A stretch of 5,059 nucleotides of DNA from Alphaproteobacteria bacterium. GTDB lineage: Bacteria; Pseudomonadota; Alphaproteobacteria; Puniceispirillales; Puniceispirillaceae. The notes under the pieces were generated by a model. The model saw only the letters and a program-made list of their open reading frames with translations, searched no databases and was not told the DNA's origin. The translations under genes were made by a program, and so were the position numbers. The stretch is from the NCBI GenBank assembly GCA_011526395.1, contig WTHW01000104.1:5804-10862 (forward strand), written 5' to 3'. Shown here piece after piece: positions 4,792 to 5,059 of the stretch (positions are counted from its first letter, which is position 1; every line of letters starts with the position of its first letter).

Positions 4792-5059
4792 ATGTCATTC
4801 ATTAAAAAAATGCTGCTTCCTGCAGCAGTCCTATCAACCCTACCAGCCGTTGCAAACGCCGCAGAAAACTTGGCGCAAGACGACTTCGTAGGTATCAGCT
4901 TCTGGCTGATTTCAATGGCTCTTGTAGCCTCAACAGCTTTCTTCTTCCTAGAAACACAGCGTGTTAATGCGAAGTGGAAAACATCTCTAGTAGTATCAGG
5001 TCTAGTAACATTGGTTGCGGCTGTTCACTATTTCTACATGCGCGACGTGTGGGTAGCGA
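4792..5059 (+). CDS. Proteorhodopsin, 5' part (gene runs off the right edge)
   Basis: This is a retinal-binding light-driven ion pump of the inner membrane, most likely a proton pump. The 89 visible residues show a signal peptide (Lys5-Lys6, hydrophobic 7-21, probable cleavage after Ala-Asn-Ala at 21-23). Helix A spans about 32-54, with the family motif GISFWLIS (34-41) and FFFLE. The loop is QRVNAKWKTSL (56-66). Helix B starts about 64 and ends HYFYMRDVW (79-87). His79 corresponds to His75 of green-absorbing proteorhodopsin, the residue that pairs with the Schiff-base counterion in that family. The DTE/NDQ motif of helix C, the colour-tuning position and the retinal lysine lie outside the window, so pump type and colour cannot be stated. 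Codon use is unusual for the window: all seven Phe are TTC, all three Asp GAC, five of eleven Leu CTA, six of twelve Val GTA. The leader upstream is highly structured. Accessory retinal-synthesis genes often follow this gene but are not visible. Confidence 0.95.
   Translation, partial: MSFIKKMLLPAAVLSTLPAVANAAENLAQDDFVGISFWLISMALVASTAFFFLETQRVNAKWKTSLVVSGLVTLVAAVHYFYMRDVWVA

Overview
The window looks like a chromosomal segment of a marine alphaproteobacterium. The reasons are a proteorhodopsin gene at the right edge, moderate G+C (roughly mid-40s by eye), tightly packed genes, and protein families common in that class. A SAR116-type (Puniceispirillum-like) host is my best guess. That guess rests on overall impression, not on a marker gene.

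Layout, left to right. Positions 55-1423 (+) hold two translationally coupled genes for an ABC transporter of the tungstate type: the permease TupB and the ATPase TupC. The substrate-binding protein TupA is not visible, and only an unidentifiable tail of an upstream gene may lie in positions 1-50. Positions 1420-2637 (-) hold an FAD/NAD(H) ferredoxin reductase of the putidaredoxin reductase/BphA4 family, convergent with tupC and overlapping its stop codon. A 164-base divergent spacer (2638-2801) separates it from an NAD-type aldehyde dehydrogenase (2802-4250, +). That gene abuts, without a single spacer base, a convergent gene for an 84-residue two-helix membrane protein of unknown function (4251-4505, -).

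The most interesting part is 4506-4791, a divergent regulatory region between the small membrane protein gene and the proteorhodopsin gene (4792 to the right edge, +). It holds a plausible minus-strand promoter overlapping a 9-bp inverted repeat, plausible plus-strand promoters, and a roughly 95-130 base proteorhodopsin leader with several strong complementarities. These are a 12-bp bulged hairpin closed by a further 5-bp stem, a 12-bp perfect palindrome, a 5-bp stem enclosing the Shine-Dalgarno sequence, and a possible H-type pseudoknot further upstream. I do not recognise this leader as a known riboswitch class.

The first 89 residues of proteorhodopsin are present: signal peptide, helix A and helix B with the conserved histidine. 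The counterion, proton donor, colour-tuning position and retinal lysine all lie beyond the window. Its codon choice differs sharply from its neighbours, consistent with very high expression or with acquisition from elsewhere. No tRNA, rRNA, CRISPR array or transposase was seen. Neither convergent gene junction has room for an intergenic terminator.
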